Origin: Faucicola osloensis_C
GTDB taxonomy: Bacteria; Pseudomonadota; Gammaproteobacteria; Pseudomonadales; Moraxellaceae
Direction: 5' to 3'
Length of the DNA: 21,594 nt
Assembly: GCA_019353055.1 (NCBI GenBank)
Contig: JABAHL010000022.1
Coordinates: 1-21,594 of the forward strand
Part shown: positions 13,518 through 21,496 of the stretch, one piece after another
How the letters are laid out: every line of letters starts with the position of its first letter
How positions within the stretch are numbered: position 1 is the first letter of the stretch
Position numbers and translations under genes: made by a program
The notes under the pieces: model-generated
The model's input: the letters and a program-made list of their open reading frames with translations, nothing else
Database searches by the model: none
Told to the model about the DNA's origin: nothing

Positions 13518-16500
13518 TTACATCAACAGCTCACGTTTACCACTTTTGGTCATGCCGCTCACCAAGCCCGCCTCTTCCATGGCATCAACGATACGTGCTG
13601 CGCGGTTATAGCCGATACTAAATTTGCGCTGAATACTGGATGCAGAGACTTTACGGGTTTCGAGCAAAAACGCCACTACATCATCATACAGCGGGTCTTC
13701 TTCGCCATTGCTAGACCCACTAGCATCGCCACCACTTGGCGCTGAGCTTAGCTCAAAGTTATCGAACATATTATCAATATAATTAGGTGCGCCACGCTCG
13801 CGCCATGCATCACACACACGGTTGACTTCCGCATCGCTGATAAAAGCACCATGTACACGGTTAGGCTCGATTTGACCAGGTCCTAAAAACAGCATATCCC
13901 CATGCCCAAGCATATCCTCTGCGCCACCGGCATCCAAAATGGTACGCGAGTCGACTTTTGAGTTGACGCGAAGCGCAGCACGGACGGGAATATTGGCTTT
14001 AATCAAACCAGTAATCACATCCACTGAGGGGCGCTGGGTCGCCAAAATCAAATGAATCCCTGCGGCACGCGATTTTTGCGCCAAACGGGTAATCAACTCC
14101 TCAGCTTGTTTGCCCACCTGCATAATCATGTCGGCAAACTCATCCGCCACAATCACAATTTGTGGTAACGGTTTTAATTTTGGCGCTCTATCTTGGCTGA
14201 CACTGTCATTGGGTCGCCACAGTGGATCTAGTAACGGCTCACCATTTTGTTCGGCTGCCATGATTTTTTTGTTGAATTCATCAAGTTTACGCACTTTGAA
14301 TAATGACATCAGCTGATAACGACGCTCCATCTCCGCCACACTCCACGCCAAAGCACTGGCTGCTTCGGTCATATCGGTGACTACGGGGGTGAGCAGATGC
14401 GGAATATCGCCATAGTTGGCAAGCTCGAGCTGTTTGGGGTCAATCAAAATCAATCGCAGCTGCTCTGGTGTGTATTTGAGCAGCATCGACAATAACAGCG
14501 AATTCACCAACACGGATTTACCCGAGCCTGTGGTACCTGCCACTAGCATATGTGGCGCTTTGGCCAAATCCGCAATAACCGGTCTACCGGCAATATCTTT
14601 ACCCATTGCCATGCTGATCAAGCCATCGGGGTCTTGATAAGCTTCTGTTTTTAGCAGTTCAATGAGTCGTACCATTTGGCGCTGCGGATTGGGCACTTCG
14701 ATACCGATATAAGGTTTACCTGGAATGACTTCTACCACACGCACCGATGCCATGGATAGCGACCGAGCCAAGTCTTTGGCAATACCTGTCACCTTGCTTG
14801 CTTTAAGCCCTGGCGCCAGCGAGACTTCAAAGCGCGTCACCACTGGACCCATTTGCGCATTGACCACTTCTGCTTTGATATTAAATTCTTGTAGCTTGAT
14901 TTCTAACAGCGCTGATAGCTGCTGCAACTGTTCGCGACTGTAGCTTGGCTTGCGGTCGGGGTCTGGCAAATCAAGCAGCGATAACTCAGGAAGTGGGCTT
15001 AAATTGGCACGATAAGCTGCGGTTTGCATGGCACGCGATTTCTGACTAAACAGGCTATCATCATTGATATCAAGCGGCTGATTGACCTGAGTCGCTGCGG
15101 GCTGTTCGATTTGGTCGAGTAACTCAGATTCCACTGGACGACTATAGGTCGGTATTGAAGACGTTATCTGGTCGGTATCAATCTCGTTGCCAGCCATTTG
15201 GGTGACAGCTTGCGCTGGACGTGCTATTTGGATTGGCATCGGACTTGCTGCAGGGGTTGAAAATTCCGCTACAACCGGTGCGCTGGCACTGTCATTTGAG
15301 GCATTAGCCCTAGCTTGCGGTGAAACTTGTCGCATACCCAATAACGATGCGACTGAGGTAGGTGGTGTTTCAATACCTTCTGATTCAATGCCTTCTGCTT
15401 CAAAGCCGTCTGTTTTAATGCCCTCGAATAATCGCTCTAGCACAGGATTTTGTGATAAGTCATATCCAGCATCTAGGCTACCTGCTAAATTATCCGAATC
15501 TGACAACCCAATAGCCGCGTCCTGTACAGCCATCTCTACACCCGTCATAGGCTCAGAGATGTGTTTATCCGCTAGCTCACCTGTGCCTGCGGCAGACATA
15601 GCAGACATAGCAGACATCATAGATGCTTCATCCATAGTTGGCATAGCTTGCGATACATCTACACTATCTACACTATCTACACTAGGCTGCTTTGTCTGAG
15701 TTGGCTCAGTGCGTTGCGAGTCTACCTGTATCGAATGGGGTCTGTTCAAGGTAGGCATTTTAAACGGTTTTTTAATGATTTCACTTTGCAGTTTTTCATC
15801 GAGTTTTTTGGTCAGCTTGGTATTTGCCACATAGGTTGAGCTGACGGGTTTAAATGGATTGGTGGCATCGTTTTCTTCGAGCCATTCATAATCTTTAATT
15901 TCACTAAAGCCCGTTTCATCCAAAAATGCATCGAGTGGACTACCGACCAACCCCTCATTATCCGCTAGATGACTACTGTAATCAGCCGCTTGTTCGTTGT
16001 CGTGGGAGGCTAAAGGCAAAGGCAGTTGCGCGGTGTTGTTTGGTTTTGCTTGGCTTGCTTGTTGAGCAGTCGCCTTGAGCTCAGTATTGGCTTCATCATC
16101 ATCTGCGGCTTTAACTTGTAGGCGACTGCGAATGGCTTGACCTGATAAAATCTCATGCCAATGTAAATCAAAAATAAACGTCACGGTGATGGCAATAAAC
16201 ACCAATAAAAACAGCAAAGTCCCCCAGTAGGTTAATAAACTACTAAGCCCGTTGCCGACGATTTGCCCGATCATGCCTTGCGCCAACCAGCCAAACGATA
16301 ACACGCCTGTCAGCCCTGCGGTGGCAATGATTAAAAAGATATAACCCAAAAAACGTAACAAGCCATTAGGCTCTACATCATGGCGCCATACATTCCAAGC
16401 TTCATAACAGGCAATGACAATGAGCCACCAGCTTGCCGCGCCCAAAAACGCATACAAGATATCAGCCAGCCACGCACCACCTGTGCCTGCCAAGTTACTG

Positions 16501-16634
16501 ACTTCATTTGTCGCACTACTGATATGCGACCAACTAGGATCATTGGCAGAATAACTGATGAGGGACATGACTAACAACAATGCCACGATTAGCCAGATAA
16601 TCGTAAGCACACTTTGACGAATATAATAAGACAA
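13518..16634 (-). CDS. ftsK: DNA translocase FtsK
   Basis: A 1038-residue septal motor that pumps chromosome-terminus DNA and activates XerCD at dif. Four membrane segments occupy residues about 8-165. A long linker of about 400 residues follows, rich in Ser, Asp, Gln and Pro. The motor starts near 555, with Walker A GTTGSGKS at 700-707 and Walker B-like IVIVADEFADMI (Asp831, Glu832). The C-terminal gamma winged helix (about 975-1038, with SASSIQRKFSIGYNRAARIV) reads the polar KOPS sites. The start codon is TTG (complement of 16632-16634), with AAAGG about 9 bases before it and an in-frame TAA three codons upstream. No ATG is available before residue 23, which would cut the first helix. Downstream is the convergent TPR-like gene. 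Confidence 0.95.
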   Translation of the reverse strand: MSYYIRQSVLTIIWLIVALLLVMSLISYSANDPSWSHISSATNEVSNLAGTGGAWLADILYAFLGAASWWLIVIACYEAWNVWRHDVEPNGLLRFLGYIFLIIATAGLTGVLSFGWLAQGMIGQIVGNGLSSLLTYWGTLLFLLVFIAITVTFIFDLHWHEILSGQAIRSRLQVKAADDDEANTELKATAQQASQAKPNNTAQLPLPLASHDNEQAADYSSHLADNEGLVGSPLDAFLDETGFSEIKDYEWLEENDATNPFKPVSSTYVANTKLTKKLDEKLQSEIIKKPFKMPTLNRPHSIQVDSQRTEPTQTKQPSVDSVDSVDVSQAMPTMDEASMMSAMSAMSAAGTGELADKHISEPMTGVEMAVQDAAIGLSDSDNLAGSLDAGYDLSQNPVLERLFEGIKTDGFEAEGIESEGIETPPTSVASLLGMRQVSPQARANASNDSASAPVVAEFSTPAASPMPIQIARPAQAVTQMAGNEIDTDQITSSIPTYSRPVESELLDQIEQPAATQVNQPLDINDDSLFSQKSRAMQTAAYRANLSPLPELSLLDLPDPDRKPSYSREQLQQLSALLEIKLQEFNIKAEVVNAQMGPVVTRFEVSLAPGLKASKVTGIAKDLARSLSMASVRVVEVIPGKPYIGIEVPNPQRQMVRLIELLKTEAYQDPDGLISMAMGKDIAGRPVIADLAKAPHMLVAGTTGSGKSVLVNSLLLSMLLKYTPEQLRLILIDPKQLELANYGDIPHLLTPVVTDMTEAASALAWSVAEMERRYQLMSLFKVRKLDEFNKKIMAAEQNGEPLLDPLWRPNDSVSQDRAPKLKPLPQIVIVADEFADMIMQVGKQAEELITRLAQKSRAAGIHLILATQRPSVDVITGLIKANIPVRAALRVNSKVDSRTILDAGGAEDMLGHGDMLFLGPGQIEPNRVHGAFISDAEVNRVCDAWRERGAPNYIDNMFDNFELSSAPSGGDASGSSNGEEDPLYDDVVAFLLETRKVSASSIQRKFSIGYNRAARIVDAMEEAGLVSGMTKSGKRELLM
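15592..15618 (-). repeat. Three 9-bp tandem units in the ftsK linker
   Basis: GCAGACATA is repeated three times (last unit GCAGACATC). It encodes an Ala-Met-Ser type repeat (MSAMSAMSA) in the FtsK linker. It is in frame, so copy number can vary without loss of the reading frame. Confidence 0.85.
15658..15683 (-). repeat. Second 9-bp tandem array in the ftsK linker
   Basis: ACACTATCT occurs twice in full with partial copies on either side and encodes a repeated Ser-Val-Asp (SVDSVDSVDV). It lies about 40 bases from the Ala-Met-Ser array, so this part of the linker is prone to slippage. Confidence 0.85.
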
Positions 16635-16744
16635 CGCAATTTACCTTTGAATTTGAACCCGCTTTGGATAAGCCGTAAGTCAACGCTTTGCTGCGCCATG
16701 ACTGACTGATAATGACTGTGAAAAAACAATGATTTTGGAAAAAC

Positions 16745-16772
16745 GTTGATTAAAATCACCCTTTTAATCGAC
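16745..16772. repeat. Near-perfect 11-bp inverted repeat upstream of ftsK
   Basis: GTTGATTAAAA (16745-16755) and TTTTAATCGAC (16762-16772) are inverted copies with one mismatch, six bases apart. They lie 110 bases before the ftsK start. They could be an operator or a hairpin in the ftsK leader. They do not match the LexA box. Confidence 0.6.
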
Positions 16773-16785
16773 TATCATATCAAAT

Positions 16786-16814
16786 CTCAGTGGTGAGTTG
16801 CTGAGCTTTTTTTT
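16786..16814 (+). terminator. Weak T-tailed hairpin, plus strand
   Basis: CTCAG (16786-16790) pairs with CTGAG (16801-16805) and a run of eight T follows. The stem is short and the loop 10 bases long. No plus-strand gene lies upstream. It could act in a long trxB leader or be chance. Confidence 0.3.
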
Positions 16815-16930
16815 GCGAAAAATTGCTTTGTTAAATCAGCCAATTCAAGCGCTATGGTAAATGCAGTTTGAGCCAACAAAGCCGAAAGTTAGGGTATTTT
16901 TTGATAACGAACTAACGCCATTTTTGAGCG

Positions 16931-16957
16931 TTGATTGCCCGCTGAATCTGTTATAAA
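16931..16957 (+). promoter_or_regulatory. Promoter candidate for trxB
   Basis: TTGATT (16931-16936) and TATAAA (16952-16957) are 15 bases apart, slightly short of the optimum. Transcription would start near 16964, a leader of about 100 bases before trxB. Confidence 0.4.
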
Positions 16958-17063
16958 AATAACATTTACTTGCTATTTTCGATGTTAGCCCCTATCTTAT
17001 TTATGAATCAAAAATTAGCATGTTTTATTTAGTTTATTATTCAGCGATTGTTAGGAAAGACGT

Positions 17064-18062
17064 ATGTCAGAAATTATCCATCACCAGCTTATTATTTTGG
17101 GTTCAGGTCCAGCGGGTTATTCTGCCGCCGTGTATGCAGCGCGCGCCAATTTAAAACCAGTCATTATCACGGGTATGCAGATTGGCGGGCAGTTGACTAC
17201 CACCACTGAAGTTGATAACTGGCCGGGCGATCCACAAGGCTTGACGGGACCTGACTTGATGGTACGCATGCAAGCCCATGCCGAGCGTTTTGGCACCCAA
17301 CTGGTGTATGACCATATCCACCAAGTGAACCTAAGTCAGCGACCTTTCACCTTAGTCGGCAATAGCGCCACTTACACCTGTGATGCGCTCATTGTAGCGA
17401 CAGGGGCATCAGCCCAATACTTGGGTCTCGCCTCTGAACAAAAATTTATGGGGCTTGGCGTTTCTGCCTGTGCGACCTGTGATGGGTTCTTCTATCGCGG
17501 CAAGCCTGTGGTGGTGATTGGCGGTGGCAATACAGCGGTTGAAGAAGCCTTGTATCTATCAAACATCGCAAGCCACGTCACCTTAGTGCATCGACGTGAT
17601 AAATTAAAATCAGAAAAAATTCTGCAAGACCAATTATTTGAAAAACAAAAAAATGGCAATGTGACCATCGAATGGAACAGCCAAGTCAAAGAAGTGGTGG
17701 GTGATGACGCAGGCGTGACGGGTGTGGTCATTGAAAATCTCCAAGACCAGTCTACCAAAACCATCAACGCCCCTGGTATGTTCGTAGCAATTGGGCACAA
17801 ACCTAACACCGATATTTTCCAAGATCAGCTTGACATGAATAATGGCTATATTGTGGTCAAAAGCGGTTTGGATGGCAATGCCACGGCGACAAGTGTTGAA
17901 GGCGTGTTTGCCTGTGGGGATGTGGCAGACCATATCTATCGCCAAGCGATTACCTCGGCAGGCACCGGCTGTATGGCGGCATTGGATGCAGAAAAATATT
18001 TAGATATCGTTAATCTAGCGAATGCCAATACCACGGTATCAGCCAACACCTCTGCTATTTAG
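17064..18062 (+). CDS. trxB: Thioredoxin reductase
   Basis: A 332-residue cytosolic flavoenzyme that passes electrons from NADPH to thioredoxin. The FAD-binding GSGPAGYSAAVYAARA starts at residue 13. The redox pair is Cys136 and Cys139 in CATCDGFFYRG. The NADPH domain follows with VVIGGGNTAVEEALYLS and HRRDKLKSE, and the second FAD motif GVFACGDVADHIYRQA is near the end. Length is slightly above E. coli TrxB because of a Thr/Asn/Ser tail. AGGAAA lies 7 bases before the ATG. The aat gene follows 15 bases after the stop, so the two are likely one operon. It could also reduce the thiol peroxidase encoded at 1022-1513 through thioredoxin. Confidence 0.96.
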   Translation: MSEIIHHQLIILGSGPAGYSAAVYAARANLKPVIITGMQIGGQLTTTTEVDNWPGDPQGLTGPDLMVRMQAHAERFGTQLVYDHIHQVNLSQRPFTLVGNSATYTCDALIVATGASAQYLGLASEQKFMGLGVSACATCDGFFYRGKPVVVIGGGNTAVEEALYLSNIASHVTLVHRRDKLKSEKILQDQLFEKQKNGNVTIEWNSQVKEVVGDDAGVTGVVIENLQDQSTKTINAPGMFVAIGHKPNTDIFQDQLDMNNGYIVVKSGLDGNATATSVEGVFACGDVADHIYRQAITSAGTGCMAALDAEKYLDIVNLANANTTVSANTSAI

Positions 18063-18077
18063 CTAATGCCTTGAACG

Positions 18078-18869
18078 ATGCCATTGCCAAATTACCCCCC
18101 ATTACAAAGCCCTTTCGTTTGCCGTTATCAATTTCCCGACCCGATGGTGGCAGACCCTGACGGTGAAGGCTTGATTGCGCTGGGGGGTGACTTGGCAGCT
18201 GATACCTTAGTGTGTGCTTATCGCCAAGGCATATTCCCTTGGTTTAATGAAGGCGAGCCCATCGCTTGGTGGTCGCCTGACCCGCGCTGTATTATTTATC
18301 CTAGCGATTTTTGCGCCAGTAAAACCTTAAAACGGCGTATCAAAAATGCAGGTTGGACGTTTTCTCTTAATCTTGCCTTTGCTGAGGTCATTGCCGCCTG
18401 TGCCGATACCCGCACCTATGCACAAGCTTCTGCATCAGCCACTTGGATCAGCCCCGCTATGATTGAAGCGTATACGGCGCTCCATGCCGAGCAAGTCGCT
18501 TACAGTGTCGAGATTTGGGACGATGATGAGCTGATTGGTGGTTTATATGGGCTAAAGCTAGGACAAGCATTTTTTGGTGAAAGTATGTTTCATCGAGTGA
18601 CAGATGCGTCTAAAGCGGCTTTTTTTGTGTTAATGCAGCTGTGTGCACATTCCCAATTTGCTTGGGTGGATTGTCAGTTGCCTAACCCACATTTGCTGCG
18701 TTTGGGGGCATCCATTTTGCCCAGAGCGGAATTTTTAGCTGGGCTTGCGCAACAATTAGCGCTACCGAGTATTGATTGGTCATCGATTTGCGCTCAAAAA
18801 TTACCACTTAATCAACTGTTAAATGAGGATTTGATGACTTATTATCTATCTCCAACTGCGCAAGCTTAG
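18078..18869 (+). CDS. aat: Leucyl/phenylalanyl-tRNA--protein transferase
   Basis: A 263-residue cytosolic enzyme that adds Leu or Phe from tRNA to proteins with N-terminal Arg or Lys, marking them for ClpAP through ClpS. Family motifs in order: FPDP and DGEGLIALGGDL, AYRQGIFPWFNEGEPIAWWS, PDPRCIIYP, TWISPAMIEAY, GGLYGLKLGQAFFGESMFH and the DCQLPNPHLLRLGA region. The length is typical, with about 30 extra residues at the C-terminus compared with short forms. It is 15 bases after trxB and 27 bases before bpt, all on one strand. The Shine-Dalgarno is poor, so translation may depend on coupling to trxB. Confidence 0.95.
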   Translation: MPLPNYPPLQSPFVCRYQFPDPMVADPDGEGLIALGGDLAADTLVCAYRQGIFPWFNEGEPIAWWSPDPRCIIYPSDFCASKTLKRRIKNAGWTFSLNLAFAEVIAACADTRTYAQASASATWISPAMIEAYTALHAEQVAYSVEIWDDDELIGGLYGLKLGQAFFGESMFHRVTDASKAAFFVLMQLCAHSQFAWVDCQLPNPHLLRLGASILPRAEFLAGLAQQLALPSIDWSSICAQKLPLNQLLNEDLMTYYLSPTAQA

Positions 18870-18896
18870 GTAAGTTAAGGGTATTTAAAAGCACCA

Positions 18897-19715
18897 ATGA
18901 CGTTAAAACCACCCCATTCCGCTACTAATCTAGCATTGACCAGCCAATTGACGCCGCTGCATCAATGTAGTTATTTGCCCGATCGTGCGGCACGTTTAGA
19001 ACTGATTGAATTAGCAAAGGATGAACGTTTAGATACGCCTATTTTTTCTCAGTTCTCTCGGCTCGGATATCGGCGTAGTGGACAACATCTATATCGCCCT
19101 ATATGCTTCCATTGTCAACGCTGTATCTCTACGCGTGTAGTAGTTAACGATTTTAAAGCCAATCGTACCCAGCGCAAACTATGGCAAAAATCGCACGAGA
19201 TGGATGTGGTAATTACCGCTTGTGATGATGCCGATGAATCACATTTTACGCTATATGCTCGCTATATCTGCGCTCGCCATAGTGATGGTGATATGTATCC
19301 ACCCAATTTACAAGGATTTAAACAGTTTTTACAATATAGTTTTACCCAGTCATTTTTTATGGAGTTTTGGCTTCATGATGAATTAGTCATGGTTGCAGTT
19401 TGCGACCAATTAGATGACGGTATATCCGCGGTCTATACTTTCTATGATCCCGATGCAACCATAAATAGTTTGGGCACCCTTGCGATACTTACCCAAATTG
19501 ACTATGTTAAACGTCTTGGATTACCGTATTTATATTTAGGTTTTTGGGTACCAGATTCGGATAAGATGGCATATAAATCGCGTTTTTATCCCAGTGAATT
19601 ATTAATCAATCAACAGTGGCATCGCTTCGATGAGGCTGTCACAGCGGCGCAAGTTGAACCACTGCTTCAACAGGCGATAAAAGCACATTACCTAAACATG
19701 TGGAATACTACTTAG
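18897..19715 (+). CDS. bpt: Aspartate/glutamate leucyltransferase (bacterial ATE family)
   Basis: A 272-residue N-degron enzyme that transfers leucine to proteins with N-terminal Asp or Glu. The N-terminal ATE domain carries QCSYLPDRAARLE (Cys24), FSRLGYRRSGQHLYRPIC and Cys70-x2-Cys73-x2-Cys76. The C-terminal GNAT-like domain has RHSDGDMYPP, DGISAVYTFYDPD, SLGTLAILTQI and YLYLGFWVPDSDKMAYKSRF. It directly follows aat, so both leucylating branches of the pathway sit together. In many relatives infA comes next; here the next gene is convergent rimI, with only three bases between the stops. AAGGG stands unusually far (about 15 bases) from the ATG. Confidence 0.93.
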   Translation: MTLKPPHSATNLALTSQLTPLHQCSYLPDRAARLELIELAKDERLDTPIFSQFSRLGYRRSGQHLYRPICFHCQRCISTRVVVNDFKANRTQRKLWQKSHEMDVVITACDDADESHFTLYARYICARHSDGDMYPPNLQGFKQFLQYSFTQSFFMEFWLHDELVMVAVCDQLDDGISAVYTFYDPDATINSLGTLAILTQIDYVKRLGLPYLYLGFWVPDSDKMAYKSRFYPSELLINQQWHRFDEAVTAAQVEPLLQQAIKAHYLNMWNTT

Positions 19716-19718
19716 CGT

Positions 19719-20216
19719 TTAATTTAGCATTAATTTGCGCTGCATAATTAACGCATGGGTTTTGGTCGTGTCATGATTATCGTAGTAATTTTTGCGAACG
19801 GCAATCTGTTCAAATCCATGTTTTTGATAAAATGCAAGGGCAGCATGATTATCTTCTCTTACCTCTAATAGCATCCGCTCGGCGCCCGCTATTTGGCATA
19901 TTTGCGCCATAGCTGTTAACAATTGGCTTGCAATACCTTGCTGCTGATAATCGCGACAAGTTCCAATTTTTAAAATTTCCGCATCCTCAAATATATGGCT
20001 GTAAAAACAATAGCCGACCAATCGCGTATTTAGCTCGTCTGTCGCATAAATTATATGGTTAAATGGCTGCGCCAGCAGGGAATTGATTTGCGCAGCTGAC
20101 CAAGCATCGTGGACAAAAAGCTCGGATTCAATTTGTGCCAGCTGCGCCAGTACTTGCTGCGAAGCATTATCTTGTGTACTCGTTTTATTTAACTTATATA
20201 TCTGTATGGCAGTCAT
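19719..20216 (-). CDS. rimI: Ribosomal protein S18 alanine N-acetyltransferase (GNAT)
   Basis: A 165-residue GNAT enzyme. The acetyl-CoA loop QQQGIASQLL is at residues 91-100. LLEVREDNHAALAFYQKHGF (116-135) followed by RKNYYD are the RimI signature, with Asn123 and the tyrosines at 144-145. RimI acetylates the N-terminal alanine of ribosomal protein S18. Compared with the E. coli protein (148 residues) it has a few extra residues in an early loop (NKTSTQDNASQQ). AAGGA (complement of 20225-20229) lies 8 bases before the ATG and overlaps the predicted right end of the tnpB element, so the IS insertion has shaped the translation signal. Its original promoter may have been displaced. Confidence 0.88.
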   Translation of the reverse strand: MTAIQIYKLNKTSTQDNASQQVLAQLAQIESELFVHDAWSAAQINSLLAQPFNHIIYATDELNTRLVGYCFYSHIFEDAEILKIGTCRDYQQQGIASQLLTAMAQICQIAGAERMLLEVREDNHAALAFYQKHGFEQIAVRKNYYDNHDTTKTHALIMQRKLMLN

Positions 20217-20227
20217 AATTTATTTCC

Positions 20228-20400
20228 TTGACTTCCTCCCCTCCCTATCGTTCGGGGATTTCTTCTGCAAGACGGTCAAGCCCGACCGCAAGAATGTTCT
20301 GACTGGCATTGATATCTCTATCATGCCGTGTGCCACACTTAGCACAAGTCCATTCTCTTATTCGCAAACCTGCTCTACCGCTCAAGCTACTGGACATATC
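20228..20400 (-). ncRNA. Predicted omega RNA (reRNA) scaffold at the tnpB right end
   Basis: In characterised tnpB elements the guide RNA scaffold overlaps the 3' end of tnpB and ends at the right end of the element; the flanking bases beyond serve as guide. Here the end is at about 20228, so the guide would be the complement of roughly 20227-20208, covering the rimI ribosome-binding site and start codon. The 5' limit given is arbitrary. No expression evidence can be seen in the sequence. Confidence 0.4.
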
Positions 20401-21348
20401 ACCACAGCACGAGCAAATTTGGGTAGTGTATTTCTCATTCACGATTTCAAAACGACAACCTGCGTTCTCGCATTTGTAGGCCAGTTGTCGTTTGAGTTCA
20501 AACCAACCTGCATCGTAAACCGATTTGGCTAGTTTGCCTTTTTTACTGTTAAATTGGGTGGTTTTAACATCGCCAACCACGATTAGGGCATTAGCCTTAA
20601 CTAATTGGGCGGTGAATTTATGGATTAAGTCTTGGCGTGTGTTTTTGATTTTGGCATGGATAGCTTTTACACGTTGCTTGTTTTTGGCACGTTGGGCGGT
20701 GGCTAACGCTTTGGCATATTTGACCGTTTGCTTGATTTGTAGTTTGTCGCCATTTGAGGCGGTGGCACTGTCTTTTAAACCTAAATCTATGCCTACACTA
20801 CCAGTTCCACAAGTGGTTTTAGGGTATTCTTTAACAGTGATACAGGCATACCAACGGTTACGGCTGTCTTGCACGACCTCAAGGGTGTTAATTTGGTATA
20901 GGCTAAGGTTGTAGCTATCCCATAGGTCAATGATTAGCTTTTGTCCTTTGGCTAGACTTAGTTGTAAGGTGGATTTTAAGCCTTTTTTACCAGTTTGATG
21001 CGTGGCAATATGTTTAATGGCAGATTGTTTAAAGGGTAGCCAACCTAAGCTTTTACGCTTTGATTTTGGATTGTTGGTTCGCCATGATAACTTAGCTTTT
21101 TTGAATTGTTTTCGGTTTTTGGCATGAGTTTCATTGATTGCTTGAATAGTCTGACTATGCAAACCTAACAGTTCACCGCTACCTTTGGTGTATTCGTTTA
21201 AATCGTAAGCTGAAAAGAATTTGCCAGTTTTTTGTAGGTGCTTATAACTCAAGTCATTGACATAGTTCCATACGAAATTAACCGAACCGCTTAACTTATT
21301 AAGCTGTGCTGTGTGCTTATCTCGTATGCGTAACTTGAGTGTTTTCAT
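20245..21348 (-). CDS. tnpB: TnpB, RNA-guided RuvC-type nuclease
   Basis: A 367-residue full-length TnpB. The N-terminal part (MKTLKLRIRDKHTAQLNKL, then VNFVWNYVND) is the usual helical and OB-like region. RuvC-I has Asp188 in VGIDLGLKDSATAS. RuvC-II reads IVVGDVKTTQF, where most relatives have a glutamate; here Gly259 stands at that place, next to Asp260. A zinc ribbon follows (Cys312, Cys315, Cys335, Cys338), and RuvC-III has Asp345 in HDRDINASQNIL. TnpB is an omega-RNA-guided nuclease that favours element retention. No Shine-Dalgarno precedes the ATG. An extended -10 (TGCTAGAAT) ends just 6 bases before it, so the mRNA may be leaderless. The gene is intact with no stop or frameshift. Confidence 0.93.
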   Translation of the reverse strand: MKTLKLRIRDKHTAQLNKLSGSVNFVWNYVNDLSYKHLQKTGKFFSAYDLNEYTKGSGELLGLHSQTIQAINETHAKNRKQFKKAKLSWRTNNPKSKRKSLGWLPFKQSAIKHIATHQTGKKGLKSTLQLSLAKGQKLIIDLWDSYNLSLYQINTLEVVQDSRNRWYACITVKEYPKTTCGTGSVGIDLGLKDSATASNGDKLQIKQTVKYAKALATAQRAKNKQRVKAIHAKIKNTRQDLIHKFTAQLVKANALIVVGDVKTTQFNSKKGKLAKSVYDAGWFELKRQLAYKCENAGCRFEIVNEKYTTQICSCCGDMSSSLSGRAGLRIREWTCAKCGTRHDRDINASQNILAVGLDRLAEEIPER

Positions 21349-21412
21349 GGGTTTATTCTAGCATGTTTTATATTCTTTGTGCGTGAATATGGTTGCTTAA
21401 GCTGCCTTATAT

Positions 21413-21432
21413 CCACCGCCTAAAGTCGGTGG
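21413..21432 (-). repeat. Left-end hairpin of the tnpB element
   Basis: CCACCG (21413-21418) and CGGTGG (21427-21432) form a perfect 6-bp stem with an 8-base loop, about 65 bases upstream of the tnpB start. Subterminal hairpins of this sequence (CCACCG-N-CGGTGG) are common at left ends of IS1341/IS605-like elements, where TnpA recognises them. Confidence 0.7.
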
Positions 21433-21451
21433 TTTTACGGCAACGAAGCAT

Positions 21452-21480
21452 AAAAAAAGAGCCACCGAAGTGACTCTTTT
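21452..21480 (-). terminator. Intrinsic terminator of tuf with TTCG tetraloop
   Basis: On the minus strand AAAAGAGTCAC pairs with GTGGCTCTTTT (one G-T pair) across a TTCG tetraloop, followed by three more T. It starts 17 bases past the tuf stop and shields the tnpB element from tuf readthrough. Confidence 0.88.
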
Positions 21481-21496
21481 ATGTGCTTACTAACGA

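Larger units (their letters stand above)
16635..17063. other. Divergent intergenic region ftsK / trxB
   Basis: These 429 bases hold no supported gene. Visible elements are an inverted repeat (16745-16772), a T-tailed weak hairpin (16786-16814) and a promoter candidate for trxB (16931-16957). No clear ftsK promoter was found by eye. The remainder has no recognisable motif. Confidence 0.5.
20228..21437 (-). mobile_element. IS200/IS605-type element with tnpB only (IS1341-like)
   Basis: The element carries tnpB and no tnpA. The left-end hairpin is CCACCG...CGGTGG at 21413-21432, and the right-end sequence reads GGGGAGGAAGTCAA on the minus strand (complement of 20228-20241), a typical IS1341-type end. 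TCCCC (20237-20241) can pair with GGGGA (20254-20258). There are no long terminal inverted repeats, as expected for this superfamily. Boundaries are estimated within about 10 bases. It lies between the tuf terminator and rimI. It would need a TnpA supplied elsewhere to move. Confidence 0.75.

Noticed and set aside
16745..16772. LexA (SOS) box ahead of ftsK
   Set aside because: The dyad GTTGATTAAAA-N6-TTTTAATCGAC has neither CTG-N10-CAG nor the GTTC-type spacing of known LexA sites.
21349..21437. A tnpA transposase partner for tnpB
   Set aside because: The space between tnpB and the tuf terminator is too short for the roughly 130-residue Y1 transposase, and no remnant with its HUH motif is visible.
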